Positions 1 to 5,847 of a stretch of DNA of 9,954 nucleotides are shown here, piece by piece. Below the pieces are notes generated by a model. That model saw nothing but the letters and a program-made list of their open reading frames with translations, was not told the DNA's origin and ran no database searches. The stretch comes from an uncultured Oscillospiraceae bacterium (GTDB lineage: Bacteria > Bacillota > Clostridia > Oscillospirales > Oscillospiraceae). The translations under genes were made by a program, and so were the position numbers. Location of the stretch: assembly GCA_934573735.1 (NCBI GenBank), contig CAKTMC010000029.1, forward strand, positions 1-9,954. Direction: 5' to 3'. How positions within the stretch are numbered: position 1 is the stretch's first letter; each line of letters starts with the position of its first letter.

Positions 1-11
1 AAATACTTCAT
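1..11 (-). CDS. 5' end of an unidentified gene, cut by the window edge
   Basis: On the minus strand an ATG at 11-9 is preceded by a GGAGGTG ribosome binding site (complement of 19-25) at normal spacing. Only the codons for M-K-Y and part of a fourth are inside the window, so the product cannot be identified. It lies about 86 bp downstream of the 100-aa gene and in the same direction, so it probably belongs to the same transcription unit. The call rests only on the start codon and the strong Shine-Dalgarno sequence. Confidence 0.5.
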
Positions 12-97
12 TTGTTTTCACCTCCACAACTCACGGTTTGCCAACGACTTCTCACTGATAAGCATAGCATATAAAGCGACTTACATCAACGCCTTCT

Positions 98-400
98 TCA
101 TGGTAAATCAGTGAACTTTTTATGACCGCCGTTTTGCTTTGCCTGTTTACTTGCCGCCTTCCGCCGTTCCTCACTATACGGCGCGGTCAGCCGAAAGCTC
201 AACCGTCCTTTTTCAATATCAAAGCTCAGCCCGCCTTGCTCATCATTGTCGGTCTGGCGGCAGCATTGCGGGTACTTTACCACAAATGCCGTCAGCAGCT
301 TTTTGAGATTGGTGTTGTGGGTCTGCACCTCGATCATGCGGCTATACTCGTCAAAATAGATTACCGTTGTCTTTTGCTTCTTGGTAAGCCCTGTTCTCAT
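98..400 (-). CDS. Conserved-looking small element protein of unknown function (100 aa)
   Basis: The 100-aa ORF starts at an ATG preceded by AGGAGG at 5-nt spacing. It looks like a family of small proteins carried in Firmicutes integrative elements, but I cannot attach a named domain. Visible features are a basic start (TKKQK), a central stretch YFDEYSRMIEVQTHNTNLKK that suggests alternating beta and helical structure, two adjacent cysteines near residues 46-47, and a basic, Lys/Arg/Ala-rich tail from about residue 77 that could contact nucleic acid. No signal peptide or membrane segment is seen. It lies downstream of the excisionase-like gene on the same strand, which suggests a role in element maintenance, but this is inference. 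Confidence 0.75.
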   Translation of the reverse strand: MRTGLTKKQKTTVIYFDEYSRMIEVQTHNTNLKKLLTAFVVKYPQCCRQTDNDEQGGLSFDIEKGRLSFRLTAPYSEERRKAASKQAKQNGGHKKFTDLP

Positions 401-546
401 AAAACCTCCTGATTTTCATAGATTTTTCCCAGCTTTTGAATTGGAAAAGTGCTGCGATTTTTTGATGGAAACGCCCCAAACGATGCGGAGTACGTTTCGC
501 ATTGTCCTATCGGCTGCTTTGCCACTTTTCCAGCTCTTGACTGCAT
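397..546 (-). CDS. Doubtful 49-aa small ORF between the excisionase-like gene and the 100-aa gene
   Basis: An ATG at 546-544 follows the stop of the upstream gene by two bases (TGAAAATG). The frame stays open for 49 codons and ends in an ATGA overlap with the start of the next gene, an arrangement typical of translational coupling. A GTG at 582-580 would lengthen it to 61 aa but would overlap the upstream gene. There is no good Shine-Dalgarno sequence of its own at either start, and the composition (Ser, Lys, Gln, Gly; no domain seen) is not persuasive. It may be translated by re-initiation, or may simply be an open spacer. Confidence 0.3.
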   Translation of the reverse strand: MQSRAGKVAKQPIGQCETYSASFGAFPSKNRSTFPIQKLGKIYENQEVL

Positions 547-548
547 TT

Positions 549-866
549 TCACGTTGTTTTGTTTGTGCGGCTTTTCAGCCACTCCACCAGCTCATTTTTC
601 ATCACCAATTTGCGCCCGCCGATCCGCAAGGTCGGGAAGTCCGGGCTGCTCAAAAGGTTATATGCCCCCGCTTTGGAAATCTGCAACGCTTCCGCAAGCT
701 GGACAGCTTCGACATAGCGCAGGGATTCCCGCTGGAGCTTATTTGAAAGGTTGGAAACGCTGTCAGACCAGCCATGTTCATCATGCAGCAGATCGACCAC
801 CTCCTGCATGGTCATTCCCTGACGGACGATGTACGATTTGATCTCATTTCTCAGATTGAATTTCAT
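549..866 (-). CDS. Excisionase-like helix-turn-helix protein with a fused N-terminal element domain (105 aa)
   Basis: The frame is open from 983, but the true start is the ATG at 866, preceded by GGAGGT (complement of 876-881). Residues 1-55 (MKFNLRNEIKSYIV..., with NLSNKLQRESLRY) match a small DNA-binding family I recognise from Firmicutes integrative elements. Residues about 52-100 form an excisionase/MerR-type HTH_17 domain: VQLAEALQISKAGAYNLL is the helix-turn-helix, followed by the beta-hairpin wing FPTLRIGGRKLV and the helix ELVEWLKSR. Each half normally occurs as its own small protein, so this looks like a natural fusion. The expected role, inferred from excisionase-type domains, is directing the recombinase to excise or regulating element promoters. 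It sits directly downstream of the repeat-rich 867-1381 region, a plausible binding target. Confidence 0.8.
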   Translation of the reverse strand: MKFNLRNEIKSYIVRQGMTMQEVVDLLHDEHGWSDSVSNLSNKLQRESLRYVEAVQLAEALQISKAGAYNLLSSPDFPTLRIGGRKLVMKNELVEWLKSRTNKTT

Positions 867-910
867 CAACTTTTTACCTCCATATTTTCGTGATATTGGT
901 TTTTGAGTAA

Positions 911-990
911 GTGAACTGTGTACGCCTTGCGGCAAAAAATCTGCCGTGCCGCAAATCTGTTCAGATTTCCGTCCGCGATGCACTGTTCAC
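911..990. repeat. Nested inverted repeats able to form a multi-stem structure
   Basis: GTGAAC (911-916) pairs with GTTCAC (985-990), and the ten-base extensions match at 8 of 10 positions. Inside, TTGCGGCA (927-934) and TGCCGCAA (947-954) are perfect 8-bp arms with a 12-nt loop. AAATCT (953-958) and AGATTT (963-968) form a perfect 6-bp stem with the loop GTTC. Such clustered stems occur in single-strand origins and relaxase target sites, but no nic-site consensus is recognised. Confidence 0.5.
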
Positions 991-1174
991 AACAGCGCCC
1001 TACCGGCTTCATCGTTCTGTGTGAGAGCATACGGAACGACAGAATATGCCGCCGTCAGGTGCAGCGCCTTCGCGCTTCGGTAAATCACCGGATGGTGCAG
1101 TCCGTTCGACCTGCGGCGAAAATCTTCACGGATTTCACAAGCATTGTTTTTTGGGGCTGCAAAATTGAGCCGCC

Positions 1175-1357
1175 ATGTACGGCTCGGTACAGAAAAACCC
1201 CTTGTGTACGCTTCTGTACGCCGGTTTTGCGTACCAGCCGCCGATTCAGCGGCAGATTTTACACTCTGCCGTGAATTGCTTCACCAAACGCACAAGCAAA
1301 ACCGTATTTTGCGGATGAAGTTGAAAACAGCCGTACAGAGTGTACGGCGTGTACGGC
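1175..1357. repeat. Iteron-like TGTACGGC boxes
   Basis: Exact TGTACGGC occurs at 1176-1183, 1341-1348 and 1350-1357, and in reverse (GCCGTACA) at 1330-1337. Near copies are TGTACGCT at 1205-1212, TGTACGCC at 1215-1222, and GTAC cores at 1187 and 1231. The copies at 1330 and 1341 form a perfect 8-bp palindrome with a 3-nt centre, and those at 1341 and 1350 are direct repeats with a 9-bp period. Spacing over the whole set is irregular, so this is a candidate protein-binding cluster, not a textbook iteron array. Confidence 0.5.
1250..1271. repeat. Perfect 7-bp inverted repeat in the candidate origin
   Basis: CGGCAGA (1250-1256) and TCTGCCG (1265-1271) are perfect arms around an 8-nt AT-rich loop. 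No T-tract follows on either strand, so it is not an obvious terminator. A second small stem, GCAAAA/TTTTGC with a 5-nt loop, lies at 1296-1312. Both fall between the two groups of TGTACGGC boxes. Confidence 0.45.
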
Positions 1358-1381
1358 ACTTTTGAAGTCCGCGCTCCGCTT

Positions 1382-2683
1382 TCAATACGGCGGCGGATTG
1401 ACCGCCTCGATGCCCATAAAACCACGCACCCGCTTGCCGCTGACGTGGACATTGTTGGTGGCCTCTACATTGTAAAGCCGCACATTTTGTGCAAACTCGG
1501 AGCTGACCCGGTTAGCAGACATGGGCTTCTGTGCGTTATCGTCGCACCATCTTGTATAGGCTTCATAGATCGCCTTGGAGTTGGCTTCGCTGTCTGCCCG
1601 AAAGCGGATATAGCCCTCAGATTGCAGAAACTCGATCACATTGTTGCTGCTGCGCTTGACCGTCTCCATATTCTCTCTGGCTTTGCTCGAAATGCTGAAC
1701 TGATAGTTGTTCCCAATGAGCCGATGCAGCCCCTCCAGACACCAGAGGAAGATGCCCTCCTTTTCCCGCAGCAGCTTGTCCACCAGAAACGGATCGTCTG
1801 CTCTGCCTGCGGGCCGGTCTTTGGTGGTCAGCACGATCTGGCGGCGAAAGAAACCGTCGGACTTGTCGTGCAGGGCGGTGAGCGCACCGTTTCCGAAACA
1901 GAGGAAGCGCACATAAAGCTGGCTCTGATAACTCTGAACGCCCTTGCGCTCCATGTCCATTTTGCACTCGGACGTGACGATGGATTTGATATAGTTGGTC
2001 TTGGGCAGGGCGCTCATATCCATATCGTCATCTACCATCAGGAGCTTGTTTTCCAAATCCGCGCGGCTGAACCGGTTGCTCTCCACCTTCTGGATGCTGG
2101 TGGTATTCATGCTGTCGCCCAGCAGTGAGCGCATGACCAGCCCAATGCGGCTTTTGCCCTCGCCGCCCTTACCGATGAGCATGAGCATTTTCTGCCCCTT
2201 GGTAGTCGGCAGCAGGCAGTAGCCGAGAAATTCCTGCAAGGTGGGAACGTCCTCCGGTTGCAGGAGCTCGGGCAGGAATTGCAGCCACTTTTTCGGGGTG
2301 GGTGCGTTTGGATTATAAGCGACCGTCAGGCGGTTGTTGCAGTAGCTCTTGTTAGGGATAAAGCTGCCGTCCATGAAATACGTTCCGTTGGCAACATGGA
2401 TGCGATCTGTCTCAATAGGCAGCGGCGGCGAATACGCTTGCAGCTTGATGCTGGCAAGGAGATTCATCACAACTTTGGACAGTCCGGAGGTCAGAACTCC
2501 GGAGATTTCCTCCAGAATGAGATTGCCGATCTGCCCCTCGTCCTCAATGAGACCATCCACGGTGAACAGCCGCCCGCGCACACATTTCATGGGGTGCTTG
2601 TCCAAAAACTGCTGGCAGAACAGCACTTCATTGATGTGCCTGCCGTCGTACCACTCAGGCCACGTCTGCGGTGTCATATCCAT
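1382..2683 (-). CDS. SF3 replicative helicase, P4/D5 primase C-terminal type (433 aa)
   Basis: An AAA+-like superfamily 3 helicase expected to unwind the element's origin. The Walker A is GKGGEGKS at residues 171-178, Walker B is LLMVDDD at 214-220, and motif C/sensor 1 lies around CFGNGAL (262-268), followed by the arginine-finger candidates FFRR (278-281). The region before the ATPase (about 90-160) resembles the D5 N-terminal domain seen in phage/plasmid primase-helicases. Residues about 325-425 look like the usual C-terminal winged-helix part. No primase catalytic domain is visible. The start at 2683 is set by AAGGAGG (complement of 2694-2700). It lies inside the 3' end of the zinc-finger gene, a 29-bp overlap that implies coupled translation. 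The two proteins together look like a split P4-type primase-helicase. The candidate origin lies just downstream. Confidence 0.88.
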   Translation of the reverse strand: MDMTPQTWPEWYDGRHINEVLFCQQFLDKHPMKCVRGRLFTVDGLIEDEGQIGNLILEEISGVLTSGLSKVVMNLLASIKLQAYSPPLPIETDRIHVANGTYFMDGSFIPNKSYCNNRLTVAYNPNAPTPKKWLQFLPELLQPEDVPTLQEFLGYCLLPTTKGQKMLMLIGKGGEGKSRIGLVMRSLLGDSMNTTSIQKVESNRFSRADLENKLLMVDDDMDMSALPKTNYIKSIVTSECKMDMERKGVQSYQSQLYVRFLCFGNGALTALHDKSDGFFRRQIVLTTKDRPAGRADDPFLVDKLLREKEGIFLWCLEGLHRLIGNNYQFSISSKARENMETVKRSSNNVIEFLQSEGYIRFRADSEANSKAIYEAYTRWCDDNAQKPMSANRVSSEFAQNVRLYNVEATNNVHVSGKRVRGFMGIEAVNPPPY

Positions 2684-3284
2684 CGTCCAATTCCTCCTTG
2701 TGAATTTCCTCTAATCTCTGGCGCAGTTCATTCAGCTTGCCGTCCGCCATCTGCTGCTGAACGACTTCGGCACGTTCATGGGAATCTCCGGCGCACAGAA
2801 TATCTAAGTAGTATTCTGTCTGGTCGAGGTTGCGGCAGGCTTCTACAAACCGCTCATCTGGTGATTCCACCAGCGATTTGGGCGCACAGCTTACCTTCCA
2901 GTCCCGCAGTACACGGGCGTAATCCGACAGAACAGAAAAGCACAGCCGCTCGTTTTCCGTGAGCTGCTGTGCTTCTGTTCGGATGCGCTTTGCGTGGAGC
3001 GCCGCTGCGCTGGGCGGTTTGTCCGGGGTAAGGTGAAAGTCTGCTGCCAGACGCTGCGCCGCCTCATAGAGCGGAAAGCCGAACAGCCTTGCAGCAAAGT
3101 CGATCACATCGCCGTGTTCCCCGCAGGCGAAGCAATAATAATGGTCATCTGCCACATACAAACTGGGATGTCGGTCGTTGTGAAACGGGCAGAGGGCCAT
3201 GCCGTAGCGGTTGACTTCCACGCCGTACAGCTCCGCTGCCTCCCGGCAGCTCACGCCGTATTTTACAATTTCAAAAAGATTCAT
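2655..3284 (-). CDS. CHC2 zinc-finger primase-like protein (209 aa)
   Basis: The frame is open further upstream to 3452, but that part overlaps the recombinase tail and terminator and is Arg/Lys-rich junk. The ATG at 3284 has GGAGGT just before it and gives the expected N-terminus (MNLFEIVKYG). A DnaG-type CHC2 zinc finger is clear: C32-P-F-H35 ... C51-F-A-C54, with the flanking RHPSLYVADDHYYCFACGEHGDVIDF pattern that contacts template DNA in primases. After residue ~75 the protein is helical and charged. No TOPRIM or archaeo-eukaryotic primase catalytic motif is visible, so this is a zinc-binding module alone, less than half the length of DnaG. It presumably works with the overlapping downstream helicase in element replication. 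Confidence 0.85.
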   Translation of the reverse strand: MNLFEIVKYGVSCREAAELYGVEVNRYGMALCPFHNDRHPSLYVADDHYYCFACGEHGDVIDFAARLFGFPLYEAAQRLAADFHLTPDKPPSAAALHAKRIRTEAQQLTENERLCFSVLSDYARVLRDWKVSCAPKSLVESPDERFVEACRNLDQTEYYLDILCAGDSHERAEVVQQQMADGKLNELRQRLEEIHKEELDDGYDTADVA

Positions 3285-3303
3285 TGTACCTCCATTTCTG
3301 CGC

Positions 3304-3341
3304 AAAAACCGGCGGCCTGCCCATTGAGGGGCAAGCCGCCG
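3304..3341 (-). terminator. Rho-independent terminator downstream of the recombinase gene
   Basis: The arms at 3310-3322 and 3329-3341 pair over 13 positions with a single mismatch (GC-rich, loop CTCAAT on the minus strand). On the minus strand the hairpin is followed by GGTTTTTGCG. It lies in the 70-bp gap between the recombinase stop (3355) and the primase-like start (3284). It should therefore largely separate the tnpW-recombinase unit from the replication genes. Confidence 0.8.
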
Positions 3342-3354
3342 TCTGCGTCTTTTC

Positions 3355-5394
3355 TTATGCTGTTTTCGTTTCTTTCTCGTTCTTCGCCTCTCGCAAGGCT
3401 TTCTTTTGTGCGCTCTGCCGCTTGATCTGCGCTGCATACCGACAATCGTCACTGCAATATTTCACATCTGACCTTGTTGTGATAAACTCCTTGCCGCAGT
3501 TTTCGCAGGTACACTCCCGGCTGCGGCTCTCCGCCGCCTCCTGCCGGTAAAATTTTGCCCGGCAATTGGGGCCGCAGAACAGGGTGTTCGTCCGTTTGGA
3601 GGCAAATTCTTGCCCGCAGCACTTGCAGGTCAGCATGAAGGGCTGTCCGACAGCGTGTTCACCGGCCTTGATTTTCTGATACCGCTCCCGGCTGCGGATG
3701 CGGTCTTTCTTCAAAAACTCCTGCCGCTTGATTTCTTCCTCGGTCAGTTCCGGCGCAGGAAGCTCGAACTGCCCGATAAAGCGAAGGTGGATCTCCACCT
3801 CCTGCATCCGGTCGCCCTCGATGCGCTCTGGGGCGTGGACGATGATCTTCTCAATAAACTCGTTGATCATGGGCGTGGTCAGTTCAGAAAAATCGGTGTA
3901 TTTCCTTGCCAGCTCCAGAAACTGCTCCACGCGGGCGGTGTCCTCTGCGAAAGCGGACAGCTTTTCTTCTGCTTCTGCGACAGCAGTTTGCAGCGCTTTT
4001 TGCTCGGCTTCGTAATCCGCCAGCAGGCTGTCAAAGCGTTCATCGGTGATACGCCCGACGGCAAAGGATTCATAGAGCTTCTTGATGATGGTATCCAGTT
4101 CAGAAATCCGCTTTTTCTCCTTGTTCAGCCTCCGCTTGGTTTCCTTGGCTGCTTCTGCCTGCCGCAGCTGGGAGGCAGAGCGCACCTTCTCCAGAAAAGC
4201 GTCCCGGTCGGAGATGGCAAAGGTGCTGGCAGCCCGGATGGTTTCCAGAATCAGCGTCTCCAGTGCCTTGGTGCTGATATGATGTCCACAGCAAGCGGCA
4301 GAACGCTTTTGGCCTGCCAGCTTGTAAGTGGAGCATTCAAACGCATTGTAGGGATAAGGCTTGCTTTCTGTTCCCCGTGAACGGTGGTTATACATCTTGG
4401 CTCCGCAGTCGGCACAGAACACAAGTCCCGTCAGAGGGTTGGCCTCGCCCAGCGTGTCATGCCGCCGTGGTGTTTTCCGCAGCTTCTGTGCCAGCTCCCA
4501 TGTTTCTGCGTCTACGATAGCTTCGTGGGTGTTCTCAAAGATCAGCCACTCCTCCGGGGGATTCATGATGGGCGTTTTATCCTTGTAGGACTGCTTGTGG
4601 GAACGGAAATTCACCGTATGCCCCATATACTCCGGCTTGGACAAAATCTGCCCGACGATGTAGCCGCTCCAGTTATAGGGGTTGGGGAACTCCTCCTTGC
4701 TTTTCCAGATGCCCTTGTTCTGCTTACCGAAGTACACAGCAGGCGTTTCCACCTTATCCTCAAAGAGAATACGGGCAATATCGTAGGGACCTTTGCCCTC
4801 GATGGTCAATCGGAAAATGCGGCGCACCACGGCGGCAGCTTCCTCGTCGATCAGCCAATGGTATTTGTTCTCCGGGTCTTTCTTGTAACCGTAAATGGCA
4901 CAGTTGGTGGTGGGCTTGCCGGATTCTCCCTTGACACGGATGGCGGTTTTCTGCTTGCGGCTCAGGTCACGAAGATACCATTCGTTCATGATGTTGAGGA
5001 AGGGTGCAAATTCGTTGCTATTCTGATCGTCGCTGTCCACGCCGTTGGCGATGGCAACAAAGTGGACGCCGTGCTGCCGAAAGAATACCTCCGTATAAAA
5101 GCCGGTTTGCAGATAGTCACGCCCCGCCCGGCTCATATCCTTGACGATCACATGGGATACCTTGCCCGCCTCAATGTCTGCGATGAGCTGCTTCCATGCC
5201 GGGCGCTCGAAATTGCCGCCGCTCCAACCGTCGTCCGTATAGTGTCGGCAGTTGGTGTAGCCCCTCTGCCGGGCATAGCTTTCGAGGTATTTTTTCTGAT
5301 TCACGATGGAGTTACTATCCCCGGCATTGTCATCGTCGCGGGACAGCCGCTCATAGAGGGCGGTAATTTTGCTTTCAGTCTGTTTCACGCTCAT
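3355..5394 (-). CDS. Large serine recombinase, TnpX/TndX type (679 aa)
   Basis: Site-specific integrase that catalyses excision and insertion through a 5'-phosphoserine intermediate. The resolvase domain spans about residues 9-155, with S18 in YERLSRDD as the catalytic serine and the arginine-rich motif VKDMSRAGRDYLQ (84-96). The recombinase domain follows at about 165-320, then a zinc ribbon beginning C327-x2-C330 with C354 and C368/C369, a coiled coil at about 405-490, and a DUF4368-like C-terminal part. Odd feature: the end carries two extra zinc knuckles, C590-x2-C593...C607-x3-C611 and C630-x2-C633...C647-x3-C651, which make it longer than the related Tn4451/Tn5397 enzymes usually are. 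The ATG overlaps the tnpW stop by 4 bp (ATGA), with AAAGGAG before it, indicating coupled translation. All key catalytic residues look intact. Confidence 0.95.
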   Translation of the reverse strand: MSVKQTESKITALYERLSRDDDNAGDSNSIVNQKKYLESYARQRGYTNCRHYTDDGWSGGNFERPAWKQLIADIEAGKVSHVIVKDMSRAGRDYLQTGFYTEVFFRQHGVHFVAIANGVDSDDQNSNEFAPFLNIMNEWYLRDLSRKQKTAIRVKGESGKPTTNCAIYGYKKDPENKYHWLIDEEAAAVVRRIFRLTIEGKGPYDIARILFEDKVETPAVYFGKQNKGIWKSKEEFPNPYNWSGYIVGQILSKPEYMGHTVNFRSHKQSYKDKTPIMNPPEEWLIFENTHEAIVDAETWELAQKLRKTPRRHDTLGEANPLTGLVFCADCGAKMYNHRSRGTESKPYPYNAFECSTYKLAGQKRSAACCGHHISTKALETLILETIRAASTFAISDRDAFLEKVRSASQLRQAEAAKETKRRLNKEKKRISELDTIIKKLYESFAVGRITDERFDSLLADYEAEQKALQTAVAEAEEKLSAFAEDTARVEQFLELARKYTDFSELTTPMINEFIEKIIVHAPERIEGDRMQEVEIHLRFIGQFELPAPELTEEEIKRQEFLKKDRIRSRERYQKIKAGEHAVGQPFMLTCKCCGQEFASKRTNTLFCGPNCRAKFYRQEAAESRSRECTCENCGKEFITTRSDVKYCSDDCRYAAQIKRQSAQKKALREAKNEKETKTA

Positions 5395-5693
5395 GATGCG
5401 CTCCTTTCAGACTGTCGGCTCATTTGTGGTATCTCCATTATGCCATAGGTTCCGTCATTTGTAACCATATCATTGCGTACAATCCGCAAAATTTTATCCT
5501 CCATGGTCTCGTAGCCGCTTTCATTGAATACGACTTTGACCTTGTAGGTGGTGCCGCCGATGCGGCGGATGATAAACTGTTCTCGTTTGTTCTGCTCCAT
5601 AGGCATCCTCCTTGCGTGATTGGTTGGTTTTTGATATAATGTGTTTGGTTCCGTTGGCTGTAAGCTACCCGTGGCTTTCTGTTGGTTTTCCAT
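5391..5693 (-). CDS. tnpW: TnpW family transposon protein (100 aa, or 69 aa from an internal start)
   Basis: A small protein of the TnpW family, commonly encoded right beside TnpX-type recombinases and of unknown biochemical role. The core is EQFIIRRIGGTTYKVKVVFNE followed by TMEDKILRIV, the recognisable TnpW signature. Two starts are possible. The ATG at 5693 (MENQQKATG...) has AAGGAGG at about 9 nt. The ATG at 5600 (MEQNKREQF...) has AAGGAGG at about 6 nt, and begins just before the conserved core. The long form is given here; the short form is equally plausible. Its stop overlaps the recombinase start (ATGA), so the two are co-translated. No DNA-binding fold is obvious. Confidence 0.85.
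   Translation of the reverse strand: MENQQKATGSLQPTEPNTLYQKPTNHARRMPMEQNKREQFIIRRIGGTTYKVKVVFNESGYETMEDKILRIVRNDMVTNDGTYGIMEIPQMSRQSERSAS
5612..5640 (+). promoter_or_regulatory. Candidate sigma-A promoter facing the acidic sigma-like gene
   Basis: TTGCGT (5612-5617) and a perfect TATAAT (5635-5640) are separated by 17 bp on the plus strand. It lies within the opposite-strand tnpW long form and about 200 bp before the GTG start at 5848. If used, it would transcribe through the 5' part of tnpW in antisense. It is the best -35/-10 pair I see upstream of the plus-strand genes, but no closer alternative has been excluded. Confidence 0.45.
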
Positions 5694-5731
5694 GTTCCAT
5701 ATCCTCCTTTTCTTCGCTGATGGTTCGGAAA

Positions 5732-5749
5732 GTAACCCGTGTAACTTGT
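5732..5749. repeat. Tandem 9-bp direct repeat in the divergent control region
   Basis: GTAACCCGT (5732-5740) is followed immediately by GTAACTTGT (5741-5749), matching at 7 of 9 positions. It lies in the 154-bp gap between the divergent tnpW and acidic sigma-like genes, where a small operator would be expected. The rest of the gap holds an A/T-tract stretch (about 5800-5829) and the ribosome binding site GAGGAGGTGA (5831-5840). Low information content, so only a candidate. Confidence 0.25.
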
Positions 5750-5847
5750 GCTAAGATTACTACCTCTGCTAATAGGAGAAATACGGGGTGTAAATCGGAA
5801 CTGTTTTTGAAAAAAGAAAAATATTTTTTCGAGGAGGTGAAGCTGTC

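Larger units (their letters stand above)
867..1381. other. Gene-free repeat-rich region; candidate replication or transfer origin
   Basis: No convincing gene is found in these ~515 bp: the open frames here lack ribosome binding sites and have unnatural composition. Instead there are several inverted repeats (911-990, 1250-1271, 1296-1312) and a cluster of TGTACGGC-type boxes (1175-1234 and 1330-1357), listed separately. It sits immediately downstream of the SF3 helicase gene and upstream of the DNA-binding protein gene. Origins with iterons close to the initiator/helicase gene are known for P4-type and plasmid replicons. The origin role is therefore inferred from position and repeats, not demonstrated. 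An oriT or a regulatory region would be alternatives. Confidence 0.4.

Noticed and set aside
918..1274. Plus-strand open frame of 118 codons in the gene-free region
   Set aside because: No ribosome binding site, cysteine/arginine-rich unnatural composition, and it covers the inverted repeats.
1175..1357. CRISPR array
   Set aside because: The repeats are only 8 bp, irregularly spaced and in both orientations; no cas gene is present.
1464..1477. Resemblance of CTCTACATTGTAA in the helicase gene to CTCTACATAGTAA at the recombinase-stub breakpoint, considered as paired attachment sites
   Set aside because: It is short, inexact, and lies within conserved coding sequence; likely chance.
1340..2128. 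Plus-strand open frame of 262 codons
   Set aside because: Antisense to the SF3 helicase, whose Walker motifs fix the true strand.
3285..3452. 56-codon N-terminal extension of the CHC2 protein
   Set aside because: It would be Arg/Lys-rich low complexity, overlaps the recombinase tail and the terminator hairpin, and the start at 3284 has its own GGAGGT.
4384..5448. Long plus-strand open frame of 354 codons
   Set aside because: It lies antisense to the serine recombinase, whose domains are unmistakable; no ribosome binding site and no recognisable domain.
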